Positions 15,344-24,074 of a stretch of 36,299 nucleotides of DNA are shown here, piece by piece (the first letter of the stretch is position 1; the number at the start of each line of letters is the position of its first letter). The stretch spans positions 10,238 through 46,536 of the forward strand of contig NZ_JALBFU010000015.1 of NCBI RefSeq assembly GCF_022662575.1. Direction: 5' to 3'. Made by a program: the position numbers and the translations under genes. The DNA is from Luteimonas aquatica (GTDB lineage Bacteria > Pseudomonadota > Gammaproteobacteria > Xanthomonadales > Xanthomonadaceae). The notes beneath the pieces were generated by a model that saw only the letters and a list, made by a program, of their open reading frames with translations, did not search any database and was not told where the DNA came from.

Positions 15344-16189
15344 ATGGCCGTCTGGGCAATCGGCGACCTGCAGGGCTGTTACGGCCCCACGCAGCGCCTG
15401 CTGGAAAAGATCGCATTCGACCCCGCGCGCGACAGGCTGTGGTTCTGCGGCGACCTGGTCAACCGCGGCGGCGAATCGCTGGAGACCCTGCGCCTGGTGC
15501 ACTCGCTGCGCGCCAACGCCGCCTGCGTGCTCGGCAACCACGACCTGTCCCTGCTCGCCATCGGCGAGCGCCAGGAGGCCGAACAGCGCAAGGTCAACCC
15601 GGACCTGCAGCGCGTGCTGTTCGCCGGCGACCGCGACGTTCTGCTCGACTGGCTGCGCGCGCAGCCGCTGCTGCACGCCGACCGTACGCTCGGCTGGATG
15701 ATGGTGCATGCCGGCCTGGCGCCGAAGTGGACCACGCAACTGGCCGAGCAGTACGCGCGCGAGGTCGAGCAGAAGCTGCGCGGCGACGGCTTCCGCAAGC
15801 TGTTCAAGCGCATGTACGGCGACCGGCCGCACTGGGCGCCGAACCTCACCGGCCTGGACCGCGACCGCGCCATCATCAACGTCTTCACCCGCATGCGCTA
15901 TTGCACTCCGCGCGGACGCATCGCCTTCGAGGAGAAGAACGCGCCGGGCTCGCAGCAGCCGGGACTGTATCCCTGGTACGAAGTCCCCGGCCACGCGCCG
16001 CGCGACCTGAAGATCGTCTGCGGCCACTGGTCCACCCTCGGCCTGTTCATCGGCCACGGCGTGCACGCCATCGACACCGGCGCGGTCTGGGGCGGCAAGC
16101 TCACCGCGCTGCAGCTCGACGGCGAGGAACTGCGCCTGGTGCAGGTGGCCGGGCGCGACGTGCCGCCGCCCATTGCGCGAGCGCCCTGA
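15344..16189 (+). CDS. apaH: Symmetrical diadenosine tetraphosphatase ApaH
   Basis: 281 residues of the metallophosphoesterase fold. ApaH splits Ap4A (and NpnN RNA caps) symmetrically into ADP. Metal-binding motifs: AIGDLQGCY (residues 5-13), WFCGDLVNRGGESLETL, VLGNHDLSLLAI, MMVHAGLAPKW and VCGHWSTLGL, matching the E. coli enzyme in order and spacing. It is the last enzyme of the surA-pdxA-rsmA-apaGH series and runs 3 bp from the DUF1287 lipoprotein gene, so that gene probably shares its transcript. Confidence 0.95.
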   Translation: MAVWAIGDLQGCYGPTQRLLEKIAFDPARDRLWFCGDLVNRGGESLETLRLVHSLRANAACVLGNHDLSLLAIGERQEAEQRKVNPDLQRVLFAGDRDVLLDWLRAQPLLHADRTLGWMMVHAGLAPKWTTQLAEQYAREVEQKLRGDGFRKLFKRMYGDRPHWAPNLTGLDRDRAIINVFTRMRYCTPRGRIAFEEKNAPGSQQPGLYPWYEVPGHAPRDLKIVCGHWSTLGLFIGHGVHAIDTGAVWGGKLTALQLDGEELRLVQVAGRDVPPPIARAP

Positions 16190-16192
16190 GCG

Positions 16193-16888
16193 ATGCGCGC
16201 GCTGCAACGGATCTGCGGCGTCGCCCTCCCCGCCCTGCTCGCGCTGGCGGCCTGCGCTCCGGCGCCGCAGCCGCAACCCCGATCGCAGGAGCGGCAGCCG
16301 GCCCGCTCCGCATCCGCCGCCGATGCGTTGCCGCCGTCGCCGCCGCTGGTGCGCGCCGCGCGTTCGCAGATCGGCGCGACCCGGCTCTACGATCCGGCCT
16401 ACGTGCGCCTGTCCTATCCGGGCGGCGACGTCCCCTACGCCCGCGGCGTGTGCACCGACGTGGTGATCCGCGCGCTGCGCACCCAGGGCATCGATCTGCA
16501 GCAGCGCATCCACGAGGACCGGATCGCGCATCCGCAAGCCTATCCCGCGCGCTGGCGCGGCCTGCAGGCGGACGCGAACATCGATCACCGCCGCGTGCCC
16601 AACCAGATGGCGTGGTTCGCCCGGCAAGGCTGGCAGCGCGAGGCGGGGCCGCGCGTCGCCGATGCGCATGCCGGCGATTTCCTTGCCGGCGACATCGTCG
16701 CCTGGGACCTGGGCGGCGGCGTGCTGCACATCGGCATCGTCTCCGACCGCAAGACCCGTGACGGGGTACCGCTGATCCTGCACAACATCGGCAGCGGCAC
16801 GCAGGAGGAGAACCTGCTGTTCGGCTACCGGATCATCGGCCACTACCGGCCGGCGCTGTCCTCGGGCGCGGCGCTGGCCGCCAGATAG
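16193..16888 (+). CDS. DUF1287-domain lipoprotein
   Basis: 231 residues. The signal sequence MRALQRICGVALPALLALAAC carries a lipobox (LAAC, acylated Cys21), followed by a Pro/Gln-rich spacer and a DUF1287 domain from about residue 50. DUF1287 belongs to the NlpC/P60-like (papain-like) group: the stretch GGDVPYARGVCTDVVIRALR gives the likely nucleophile Cys (in GVCTDV), and VLHIGIVSD the likely His. A cell-wall or periplasmic hydrolase role is inferred. It starts 3 bp after apaH. Its last 46 bp (16843-16888) overlap the 3' end of folA on the other strand, so both C-termini share DNA. Confidence 0.82.
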   Translation: MRALQRICGVALPALLALAACAPAPQPQPRSQERQPARSASAADALPPSPPLVRAARSQIGATRLYDPAYVRLSYPGGDVPYARGVCTDVVIRALRTQGIDLQQRIHEDRIAHPQAYPARWRGLQADANIDHRRVPNQMAWFARQGWQREAGPRVADAHAGDFLAGDIVAWDLGGGVLHIGIVSDRKTRDGVPLILHNIGSGTQEENLLFGYRIIGHYRPALSSGAALAAR

Positions 16889-17367
16889 TCCACGAACTCG
16901 AACGCGAAGGCGTGCCTGGCGTCCGGCGCGTGCGCCTGGCGCGAGACCGCCCGCCAATGCGCAGCGTCCACGGCCGGAAAGAACGCGTCGGCGCCGGCCA
17001 CCGCGGTATCGACATGGGTCAGGTGCAGCTGCGTCGCCTGCGGCAGGGCCAATGCATAGATTTCGCCGCCGCCGATCACGCACAGCGTCCGGGCCTGCTC
17101 GTCGCGCGCCTGGGCGACCGCCTCCTCCAGCGACGCCACCGCCCGCATGCCCTCGAACGGCACGCGCCCGGAGCGGGTCAGCACCAGGTTGCTGCGCCCC
17201 GGCAGCGCGCGTCCCAGCGATTCGGCCGTCTTGCGCCCCATCAGCACCGGCTTGCCGAGCGTGAGCGCCTTGAAGCGCTTGAGGTCGTCGGGCAGGTGCC
17301 AGGGCAGCGCGTTGCCCTTGCCGATGGCGCGATGGCGGTCGAGCGCGGCGACCAGGGCGATGCGCAT
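16843..17367 (-). CDS. folA: Dihydrofolate reductase
   Basis: 174 residues. DHFR reduces dihydrofolate to tetrahydrofolate with NADPH, replenishing the folate used by ThyA. Motifs: LVAALDRHRAIGKGNALPWHLPDDLKRF (cited as AIGKGNALPWHLPDDL, active-site Asp), VLMGRKTAESLGRALPGR, NLVLTR, and VIGGGEIYALALP. It is slightly longer than the E. coli enzyme (159) because of an Ala-rich C-terminus, which lies in the overlap with the convergent DUF1287 gene. The ATG at 17367 shares its A with the thyA TGA (TGATG), so the two are translationally coupled. Confidence 0.95.
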   Translation of the reverse strand: MRIALVAALDRHRAIGKGNALPWHLPDDLKRFKALTLGKPVLMGRKTAESLGRALPGRSNLVLTRSGRVPFEGMRAVASLEEAVAQARDEQARTLCVIGGGEIYALALPQATQLHLTHVDTAVAGADAFFPAVDAAHWRAVSRQAHAPDARHAFAFEFVDYLAASAAPEDSAGR

Positions 17368-18161
17368 CACACCGCCACGGGTGCCTTGATCGCCGGCAGC
17401 GGATCGTAGCCGTGGATTTCGATGTCGTCGTAGCCGAAGGCGAACAGGTCGTCGACGTCGGGGTTCAGGTGCAGCCTCGGCAGCGGTCGCGGCGCGCGCG
17501 CGAGCTGCTCGCGCGCCTGCTCGAAATGGTTCGAGTACAGATGGGCGTCGCCCAGGGTATGCACGAAGTCGCCCACGCCCAGCCCGGTCACCTGCGCCAC
17601 CATGTGCGTGAGCAGCGCGTAGCTGGCGATGTTGAACGGCACGCCGAGGAAGATGTCGCCGCTGCGCTGGTAGAGCTGGCAACTGAGCCTGCCGTCGGCG
17701 ACGTAGAACTGGAACAGCGCGTGGCAGGGCATCAGCGCCATGTCCGGCAGTTCGGCGACGTTCCAGGCCGAGACGATCAGGCGGCGCGAATCCGGATTGC
17801 GGCGGATCTCGTCCACCACCCAGCGGATCTGGTCGATCTCGCGGCCGTCGCCGGCGGCCCAGCGCCGCCATTGCTTGCCGTACACCGGGCCGAGCTCGCC
17901 CTGCGCGTCCGCCCATTCGTCCCAGATGCTGACCTTGTTCTCGCGCAGGTAGGCGATGTTGGTCTCGCCCTTGAGGAACCACAGCAGCTCATGCACGATC
18001 GAGCGCAGGTGCAGCTTCTTGGTGGTGACCAGCGGGAAGCCCTCGTCCAGGTCGAAGCGCATCTGCCAGCCGAACACGCTGCGCGTGCCGGTGCCGGTGC
18101 GGTCGGATTTCTCCGTGCCGCGCTCGAGCACGTGTCGCAGCAGGTCGAGGTAGGGCTTCAT
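17367..18161 (-). CDS. thyA: Thymidylate synthase
   Basis: 264 residues, exactly the E. coli length. ThyA converts dUMP to dTMP with methylene-tetrahydrofolate, producing the dihydrofolate that FolA recycles. Motifs: [20 protein letters not shown], the active-site loop [13 protein letters not shown] with the nucleophilic Cys, [19 protein letters not shown] (dUMP and folate contacts), [12 protein letters not shown], and the terminal IKAPVAV. It lies 28 bp downstream of lgt and overlaps folA by one base. lgt-thyA-folA forms a compact minus-strand operon. Confidence 0.96.
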   Translation of the reverse strand: MKPYLDLLRHVLERGTEKSDRTGTGTRSVFGWQMRFDLDEGFPLVTTKKLHLRSIVHELLWFLKGETNIAYLRENKVSIWDEWADAQGELGPVYGKQWRRWAAGDGREIDQIRWVVDEIRRNPDSRRLIVSAWNVAELPDMALMPCHALFQFYVADGRLSCQLYQRSGDIFLGVPFNIASYALLTHMVAQVTGLGVGDFVHTLGDAHLYSNHFEQAREQLARAPRPLPRLHLNPDVDDLFAFGYDDIEIHGYDPLPAIKAPVAV

Positions 18162-18189
18162 CGCGGTTCCGGGCGGTGTCTCGGTCGTG

Positions 18190-19077
18190 TCAGGCGTTCG
18201 CGGGCGGCGCGGCCGGCTGCGGCTGCAGGGTCGGCGCCTTGCGCGACTTCCACAACCAGAACAGGCCGATCAGGATCAGCGGCAGGCTCAGCGCCTGGCC
18301 CATGGTCAGCCAGCCGAAGGCAAGATAGCCCAGTTGCTGGTCGGGCAGGCGCACGAACTCGACCGCGAAGCGGAACACACCGTACAGCAGCGCGAACAGT
18401 CCGGACACGGCGTAGCGCGGGCGCGGCCGGCTGGAGAACCACCACAGGATCGCGAACATCGCCACGCCCTCCAGCGCGAACTGGTACAGCTGCGAGGGAT
18501 GGCGCGCGTAGATGTTGAGTGTGCCGGCCTCGAACTGCGCGCGTAGCGCCTCGGCGCCCAGGCGCAGCCTGGTCACATCCGGATCCTGCGGGAACACCAC
18601 GCCCCAGGTGCCGCCGGTGGGCTTGCCCCAGAGCTCGCCGTTGATGAAATTGCCCAGGCGGCCGAAGCCCAGGCCGGGCGGCACCAGCGGCGCGATGAAA
18701 TCGGCGACGTCGAAGAACGCCAGCTTGTGCTTGCGCGCCCACCAGAACATCGCCGCCACCACGCCGAGCAGGCCGCCGTGGAAGCTCATGCCGCCTTCCC
18801 AGATCTTGACGATCTGCAGCGGATTGTCGATGTAGGTGCGCAGGTCGTAGAACAGGATGTAGCCCAGGCGCCCGCCCAGCACCACGCCGAGCATGGCGTA
18901 GAACATCAGGTCGCCGTAGGCGTTGGCGTCCACGCCCGGCAGGCGGCCGGCCTTGACGCGGGCGCGGCCCAGGAACCAGGCGGCCAGGAACCCCAGCAGA
19001 TACATGATCCCGTACCAATGCACGCCCCTGCTGCCGATGTGGATCGCGATCGGGTCGATCTGATGGAGATAGAACAT
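18190..19077 (-). CDS. lgt: Prolipoprotein diacylglyceryl transferase Lgt
   Basis: 295 residues, about seven membrane segments. Lgt transfers diacylglycerol from phosphatidylglycerol to the lipobox Cys of prolipoproteins; several genes in this window encode such lipoproteins. Seen: [13 protein letters not shown] at the N-terminus, [13 protein letters not shown], the Lgt signature around [26 protein letters not shown], and [21 protein letters not shown] 19077 is preferred because the family begins M-x-YLH; a GTG 9 bp upstream (19086) is possible, and the GAGGAG ribosome site lies 3 bases from the GTG and 12 from the ATG, so it does not settle the start. Confidence 0.94.
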   Translation of the reverse strand: MFYLHQIDPIAIHIGSRGVHWYGIMYLLGFLAAWFLGRARVKAGRLPGVDANAYGDLMFYAMLGVVLGGRLGYILFYDLRTYIDNPLQIVKIWEGGMSFHGGLLGVVAAMFWWARKHKLAFFDVADFIAPLVPPGLGFGRLGNFINGELWGKPTGGTWGVVFPQDPDVTRLRLGAEALRAQFEAGTLNIYARHPSQLYQFALEGVAMFAILWWFSSRPRPRYAVSGLFALLYGVFRFAVEFVRLPDQQLGYLAFGWLTMGQALSLPLILIGLFWLWKSRKAPTLQPQPAAPPANA

Positions 19078-19127
19078 CGCTGGCACACGCTCCTCGACGG
19101 CCGGCGCCTGGTCGGCCGGAAGCCCCT

Positions 19128-19156
19128 ATTGTGCCTGTCGCGGCGAGGGCTCGACA
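19128..19156 (-). promoter_or_regulatory. Weak candidate promoter for lgt-thyA-folA
   Basis: On the minus strand, CACAAT (19133-19128, followed by AG) could serve as a -10 box, 51 bp before the lgt ATG; TGTCGA at 19156-19151 is 17 bp upstream but matches -35 poorly. The same string CACAATAG appears in the candidate promoter before the MacA-like gene. Evidence is pattern only. Confidence 0.25.
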
Positions 19157-19191
19157 GCACTCGCGCCCCGAACCCGCGCGCCGAGGCGGCC

Positions 19192-19686
19192 TCAGCCGAG
19201 CAGGTGCGGCCGATCGGGCAGTTCGTTCTCGTCGGCCTCGTCGGCTGCGCGCGGGAAATGCGCGGCCAGCAGGTCGGAGACCGCCGCCACGCCGGCGATC
19301 GCCGCGTCCTCGGCCTCGCCGGCCTTCAGCCGCTCTTCCATCAGCAGGCAGACGCCGCGCCACTGCTCGTCGCTGACCAGGCCTTCGAGGCCGCGGTCGG
19401 CGACGATCTCGATGCGATGGTCGGCCAGCAGCAGGTGGATCAGCACGCCGTTGTTGGCCGCGGTGTCCCAGACCCGCAACCGCGAGAACGCCTCGTGCGC
19501 GCGCTCGCGGGCCTGCATCCCGCGCAGCACCGCCCTCGCCGGCAGCGCCGCCTCCACCGCGAAGCAGACCTCGCCGCGGTGACGGCGCTCGCCCGCGGCC
19601 ACCGCTTCGGCGATGCGGCTCAGGCTCGCCTCCGGGAACAGCCGTCGCGACGACGGCGGGAACAGGTGGCGCAGAAGTCGCTTCAT
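19192..19686 (-). CDS. Short TPM-domain protein
   Basis: 164 residues, no signal peptide. The TPM fold is recognised from AGERRHRGEVCFAVEAALP, RVWDTAANNGVLIHLLLADH and IEIVADRGL, which parallel the VLLVVAKDDRKVRIEVGYGL core of the longer paralogues upstream. It is probably cytoplasmic or peripherally membrane-bound through the basic start MKRLLRHLF. Its ATG shares a base with the stop of the preceding TPM gene (TGATG). It is the last gene of the lemA-TPM unit. Function is unknown; related proteins accompany LemA and YgcG-type proteins in many Gram-negative bacteria. Confidence 0.8.
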   Translation of the reverse strand: MKRLLRHLFPPSSRRLFPEASLSRIAEAVAAGERRHRGEVCFAVEAALPARAVLRGMQARERAHEAFSRLRVWDTAANNGVLIHLLLADHRIEIVADRGLEGLVSDEQWRGVCLLMEERLKAGEAEDAAIAGVAAVSDLLAAHFPRAADEADENELPDRPHLLG

Positions 19687-20606
19687 CACCAGCTCCCCGA
19701 GGCGCCGCCGCCTCCGCTCGAACCGCCGCCGCCGGACCAGCCGCCGCCGGAAGAACCGCCGCCCCCCCAGCCGCCGCCCCCGCCTCCGCCGCCGGACCAG
19801 CCGCCCCAGTCGCCGCCGCGCGCGAAGCTGCCGGCCGGCAGCTTGACCAGGCCGTAGAGCAGGCCGAACACGCCGGCCACGCCGCCCAGCACCAGGAACG
19901 AGGAGATCAGCCAGGCCACGCCGCCGGCGGCGACGCCGGTGACCAGCCCGCGCACGCCGGCCGGCGCCCGTCCGAACACGCCGCGCGCGATGTTGGCGGC
20001 GATGAACGCGGCGAACAGGGCGAACAGCCAGTCGCCGCCGCCTCCACCGCCGCCCCGGGTATCGGCCATCGGCTCGGGCAGGGCTTCGCCGTCGATCAGC
20101 CTGGTCAGGGCCGCGGTGGCGTCGATGACGCCGCCGCCGTAGTCGCCGACACGGAACTTGGGCACCAGGTATTCCTGGATGATGCGCCCGGCGGTGATGT
20201 CGGGGATCGCGCCTTCCAGGCCGTAGCCGACCTCGATGCGGACCTTGCGGTCGTCCTTGGCGACCACCAGCAGCACCGCGTCGTCGACGCCCTTGCGGCC
20301 GATCTTGTACTGCTCGAAGGCACGCACCGCGTACTGCTCGATGGTCTCCGGCTGCACGCTGCCCACCATCAGCACCTGCAGCTGGCTGCCCTTGCGCTGC
20401 TGCAGCGCGTAGGCCTGCTGTTCGAGCTGCTGCGTCTGCGCGGCGTCGAGCGTACCGGTAGTGTCGATCACCGGAGAGTTCAGCGCCGGGATCGGCGCGG
20501 CGCCGGTGCCTTGGGACGCCGGCGCGGCGATGGCCGGCAGCACGCAGGCCGCGCACGCCAGCCACAGCAGCGCCAGCAGACGGATCGCGCAAGGACGCAT
20601 CGACAT
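19686..20606 (-). CDS. TPM-domain (YgcG-like) membrane protein, paralogue 3
   Basis: 306 residues. A signal peptide (MSMRPCAIRLLALLWLACAACVLPAIAA) leads into a TPM domain at about residues 45-175: PVIDTTGTLDAAQTQQLEQQ, SQLQVLMVGSVQPETIEQYA, DDAVLLVVAKDDRKVRIEVG, AIPDITAGRIIQEYLVP. Then come two hydrophobic helices and a Gly/Ser/Trp-rich tail ending GGGGASGSW, as in YgcG-type proteins. The domain faces the periplasm. Related TPM domains are involved in photosystem repair in plants; no bacterial activity is established. The ATG at 20606 shares a base with the previous stop; an in-frame ATG at 20600 is an alternative. Confidence 0.85.
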   Translation of the reverse strand: MSMRPCAIRLLALLWLACAACVLPAIAAPASQGTGAAPIPALNSPVIDTTGTLDAAQTQQLEQQAYALQQRKGSQLQVLMVGSVQPETIEQYAVRAFEQYKIGRKGVDDAVLLVVAKDDRKVRIEVGYGLEGAIPDITAGRIIQEYLVPKFRVGDYGGGVIDATAALTRLIDGEALPEPMADTRGGGGGGGDWLFALFAAFIAANIARGVFGRAPAGVRGLVTGVAAGGVAWLISSFLVLGGVAGVFGLLYGLVKLPAGSFARGGDWGGWSGGGGGGGGWGGGGSSGGGWSGGGGSSGGGGASGSW

Positions 20607-21886
20607 CACCAACTCCTCGACGCCCCGGCGCCGCCGCTGCTGCCGCCACCGCCGGACCGGCCACCGTCGGATCGCCCCCCGCCGGAGCCCGAATCGCCGC
20701 GCGAACCCGCGCCTGCGCCGCCCGCCGCACCGCTGCCGACCAGGAACACGATGAGCATGAGGATGCCTCCCAACGCCGCGAACGCGATGCCGCCATTGTG
20801 CAGGTTTCCCAGCAGGTTCCTGAACAGCAGGTGCCAGGCCAGGAAACCGAGCAGGACCAGCCAGAGCGCGATCCGCGTCCAGAAGACGATGCGGTGGCGC
20901 CGCCAGGCGTCGTGCATTTCGCGCAGCGCCAGCCACAGGAAGAACAGCGCCGTGCCGCCGCCGAACACCGCCGCGAAGGACGCCAGGAACATCAGGGCGA
21001 ACGGCCGCGCCAGCAGCCCGGCCAGCACCCAGGCCAGCAGCAGCACGCCGACAAAGGCCGCCGCCGCGACGCGGACCGCGAACGACTTCACCAGCCCCAG
21101 GCCCAGCGGAACGCCGGCCAAGGTCGCCAGCGCGGCGATCGCCAGGGACGCCGCGACGCCGGAACCGGCCAGCAGCGGACACAGCACGGCGCCGAGCGCC
21201 GCCGCGATGATCGCCACGCGCCACGACACGGTCCGCGAGGCGCCGGCCAGGCCGGCGAGCAGCGCCGGCACGAGCGCGGCCAGCAGCCGGTACCAGCCGT
21301 GGAACTCCAGCACTTCGGGCTCCGGCAGGGGCTGGCCTTCGGCCAGGCCGATCAACGCCCGCACGCCGTCGGCGATGCCGCCGGCGTAATCGTCGCGCTT
21401 GAAGCCGGGCAGCATGTAGTCGTCGATCACCCGCCCGGCGGTGATGTCGGGGATGGCCGCTTCCAGGCCGTAGCCGACCTCGATGCGCGCGCGGCGGTCG
21501 TCCTTGGCCACCACCACCAGCAAGCCGTCATCGATGTCCTTGCGCCCGAGCTTCCAGGTGTTGAACGCGCGCAGGGCGTACTGCTCGATGCTCTCCGGCT
21601 GCGTGCTCGGCAGCATCAGCACCTGCAGCTGGCCGTGCGAGCGTGCCTCGTAGGCGTCGATGGTGGCCGCGATCCCGGCGCGCTGTTGCGTCGACAGCGT
21701 GCCGGTGAGGTCGATGACCGCCGACTCCAGCGCCGGAATCGGCACCCGCCGATCGGCGGCGGCCGGCGCGGCGGGCGCTGCCGGCGGCGTCGAAGCAGGC
21801 AAAGGCTCGGAGACCGCCTGCGCCTGCGCCACTGCCGTCGCGGACAGCAGGATCAGCAGCGCGAGCAGGCGTCGAAGCACGGCCAT
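20606..21886 (-). CDS. TPM-domain (YgcG-like) membrane protein, paralogue 2
   Basis: 426 residues. Signal peptide (MAVLRRLLALLILLSATAVAQAQA), short Pro/Ala linker, TPM domain at about 48-180 (PIPALESAVIDLTGTLS, HGQLQVLMLPSTQPESIEQYA, VVAKDDRRARIEVGYGLEAA), then about seven hydrophobic segments and a Gly/Ser-rich tail ending GGAGASRSW. The membrane part is much longer than in paralogue 3. The three long TPM proteins share motif wording closely (for example WKLGRKxIDDGLLxVVAK with paralogue 1), so they arose by tandem duplication with divergence of the membrane part. The start follows the end of paralogue 1 by 44 bp. Confidence 0.85.
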   Translation of the reverse strand: MAVLRRLLALLILLSATAVAQAQAVSEPLPASTPPAAPAAPAAADRRVPIPALESAVIDLTGTLSTQQRAGIAATIDAYEARSHGQLQVLMLPSTQPESIEQYALRAFNTWKLGRKDIDDGLLVVVAKDDRRARIEVGYGLEAAIPDITAGRVIDDYMLPGFKRDDYAGGIADGVRALIGLAEGQPLPEPEVLEFHGWYRLLAALVPALLAGLAGASRTVSWRVAIIAAALGAVLCPLLAGSGVAASLAIAALATLAGVPLGLGLVKSFAVRVAAAAFVGVLLLAWVLAGLLARPFALMFLASFAAVFGGGTALFFLWLALREMHDAWRRHRIVFWTRIALWLVLLGFLAWHLLFRNLLGNLHNGGIAFAALGGILMLIVFLVGSGAAGGAGAGSRGDSGSGGGRSDGGRSGGGGSSGGAGASRSW

Positions 21887-21930
21887 GCGCGGAGTATCGC
21901 AGCTCGCGGCGGCGCCGGCAGCCGCGCGGC

Positions 21931-23325
21931 TCACCAGCCCCGCGATGCGCCGCCACCGCCGCTGCGGCCGCCGCCGCCGGAACGGCCGCTGCTCGAACTG
22001 CCGCTGCTCGAACTGCCGCTCGATCGGCTGTCGGAACTCGAGCTCAGGCTCGTGCTGCTGCCCGGCAGCGCCGAAGCGAACAGGAAGATGAAGAACACCG
22101 CGCCGCCGATCGCCAGCGGCGCCCAGGTGCCGGGAGAGGAAAGATCGTCCTGGCCGGCCAGATACCAGGCCGCCGCGCACGCCGCCGCGGCCAGAATGGC
22201 GAGCCGGATCCAGAAGCCCGGACGATTATGGCGCCAGGCATGGATCGCGCCGCCGACCGGGACCGCCAGCAACGCCGCGCCCATCGCGCCGAGGAACACC
22301 ACGAAGATTCCCGCGAGCAGACGCTGCGTGCCGAAGATCGCGCCGATCAGCACCAGCAGGCCGATGAAGGCGGCCGCGTACGCCGTCCAGCGGCGCACCG
22401 TGCGCGACTTGCCCAGGGCCCAGCCGTACGGGAAGAACAGGACGAGGGGAATGAAGGCCAGCATCAGCGAAGGCCCCGCGCCCATCCCGGCCAGCAGGCC
22501 GACGCCATAGCCGCTTGCCGCCGACCCTCCCAGGGCCCAGGGCCAGCGCAGCCAGCCCATGCCCCAGGCGAAGCCGCACAGCACGCTCAGCCCGAATGCC
22601 GAGAACGCATAGCGCGGGTCGATGCTGTCGCCGTCGTTGTCCGGTTCCGGCAGCGATTCGCCTTCCGCCAGCGCGATCAGCCGGGTCACGCCGTCGCCGA
22701 TCGCGCCCGCGTAGTCGTTCTCGCGCAGCCGCGGCACGACGTATTCGTCCAGCACCCGCCCCGCGGTGATGTCCGGGATCGCGCTTTCCAGCCCGTAGCC
22801 GACCTCGATGCGCACCTTGCGGTCGTGCTTGGCGACCACCAGCAGCAGGCCGTCGTCGATGTTCTTGCGGCCGAGCTTCCAGGTCTCGAAGGCGCGCGCG
22901 GCATACTGCTCGACGGTCTCCGGCGCGGTGCTCGGCACCATGAGCACCTGCAGCTGGCTGCCGCGGCGTTTCTCGTAGTCGGCGATCTGCGCCTCGATCC
23001 TGCCGCGCGCCGCGGCGTCGAGCGTCTGCGTGGTATCGATGACCGCCGACTCCAGCGCCGGCACCGGCGCCAGCGCGTGGCTGGCGGGGATGGCCGGCGC
23101 CGCTTCGGCAGGCTCGGGTTCGAGCGGGGCGGGCGCGACCGGCGCGGGTTCGACCGGCATGGGCTCGAGCGAGGCGGGCCCGGCTGCCGGGCCCGGCGGT
23201 CCCAGGATGAGCGAGGGCTGCGCCTGCTCCTGCGCGGCGCTTGTCTCGGGCGCGTCGGGCGCGCAGGCGGCCAGGCCCACCAGCAGCAGGCCGACCAGCA
23301 ACGCCGCATTCCCTGCGGACCGCAT
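21931..23325 (-). CDS. TPM-domain lipoprotein with multiple membrane segments, paralogue 1
   Basis: 464 residues. The N-terminus MRSAGNAALLVGLLLVGLAAC ends in a lipobox (LAAC, Cys21), unlike the other paralogues, followed by a Pro/Glu/Ala-rich linker (about 25-85) with PAPVAPAPLEPEPAEAAP repeats. The TPM domain runs from about 88 to 220 (PALESAVIDTTQTLDAAA, SQLQVLMVPSTAPETVEQYA, VVAKHDRKVRIEVGYGLESA). Several hydrophobic helices follow, then a serine-rich tail ending SGGGGASRGW. A lipoprotein anchor on a protein that also has membrane helices is unusual and would place the TPM domain at the outer face of the inner membrane. It lies 20 bp after lemA. Confidence 0.84.
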   Translation of the reverse strand: MRSAGNAALLVGLLLVGLAACAPDAPETSAAQEQAQPSLILGPPGPAAGPASLEPMPVEPAPVAPAPLEPEPAEAAPAIPASHALAPVPALESAVIDTTQTLDAAARGRIEAQIADYEKRRGSQLQVLMVPSTAPETVEQYAARAFETWKLGRKNIDDGLLLVVAKHDRKVRIEVGYGLESAIPDITAGRVLDEYVVPRLRENDYAGAIGDGVTRLIALAEGESLPEPDNDGDSIDPRYAFSAFGLSVLCGFAWGMGWLRWPWALGGSAASGYGVGLLAGMGAGPSLMLAFIPLVLFFPYGWALGKSRTVRRWTAYAAAFIGLLVLIGAIFGTQRLLAGIFVVFLGAMGAALLAVPVGGAIHAWRHNRPGFWIRLAILAAAACAAAWYLAGQDDLSSPGTWAPLAIGGAVFFIFLFASALPGSSTSLSSSSDSRSSGSSSSGSSSSGRSGGGGRSGGGGASRGW

Positions 23326-23345
23326 CGCGACGGCGCACTAGGCGG

Positions 23346-23966
23346 TCATTGCGCCGGCTGCGCCGGGGGCTGCTGGGCGTTGCCGAAATCCACGCTCGGC
23401 GCATTCTGGATCTGCGCCTCGTTCTCGACGGTGAAGTTGGGCTTCACGGCATAACCGAAGATCTTGGCGGTGATCAGCTGCGGGAACGAGCGGATGTAGG
23501 TGTTGTAGTCCTGCACCAGCTGGATGTAGCGCCCGCGCGCCACGGTGATGCGGTTCTCGGTGCCTTCCAGCTGGGTCTGCAGGCCGAGGAAGGACTGGTC
23601 GGCCTTCAGGTTCGGGTAGTTCTCGGTGACCACCATCAGCCGCGACAGCGCGCTGGACAGCTCGCCCTGCGCCTTCTGGAAGGCCGCCAGCGAGGCCGCG
23701 TCGTCGGCGTTGACGTTGATCTGGCTGACCTTGGCGCGCGCCTCGGTCACCGCGGTCAGCACGTTCTGCTCGTGCGCGGCATAGCCCTTGACCGTGTTGA
23801 CCAGGTTCGGGATCAGGTCCGAGCGCCGCTTGTACTGGTTCAGCACCTCCGACCAGCCGGCCTTGACGCCTTCGTCCTTGCGCTGGATTTCGTTGTAGCC
23901 GCAGCCGGACAGCAGCACGGCGAACAGGGCGATCAGGACGATCCGCAGAGGCGATACGGTACGCAT
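23346..23966 (-). CDS. LemA family lipoprotein
   Basis: 206 residues. Lipobox LLSGC after a hydrophobic start (MRTVSPLRIVLIALFAVLLSGC), then the LemA helical domain: YNEIQRKDEGVKAGWSEVLN, QYKRRSDLIPNLVNTVKGYA, HEQNVLTAVTEARAKV, ENYPNLKADQSFLGLQTQLE, NRITVARGRYIQLVQDYN, and FGYAVKPNFTVEN. LemA proteins are membrane-anchored helical bundles of unknown biochemical role that often precede TPM/YgcG genes, as here. ATG 23966 has GGGAG about 9 bases upstream; the frame extending to 23996 is less likely. It is the promoter-proximal gene of the lemA-TPM cluster. Confidence 0.92.
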   Translation of the reverse strand: MRTVSPLRIVLIALFAVLLSGCGYNEIQRKDEGVKAGWSEVLNQYKRRSDLIPNLVNTVKGYAAHEQNVLTAVTEARAKVSQINVNADDAASLAAFQKAQGELSSALSRLMVVTENYPNLKADQSFLGLQTQLEGTENRITVARGRYIQLVQDYNTYIRSFPQLITAKIFGYAVKPNFTVENEAQIQNAPSVDFGNAQQPPAQPAQ

Positions 23967-24074
23967 GGCGCGCTTCTCCCAATGAACGAACGGCATGATG
24001 AACGGCGTGTCGAGCCGCCGCCGGGGGCGGCCGTCGGCGGCATTGCAGCATCCCGCGGCCGGCGGCGCAATCGC

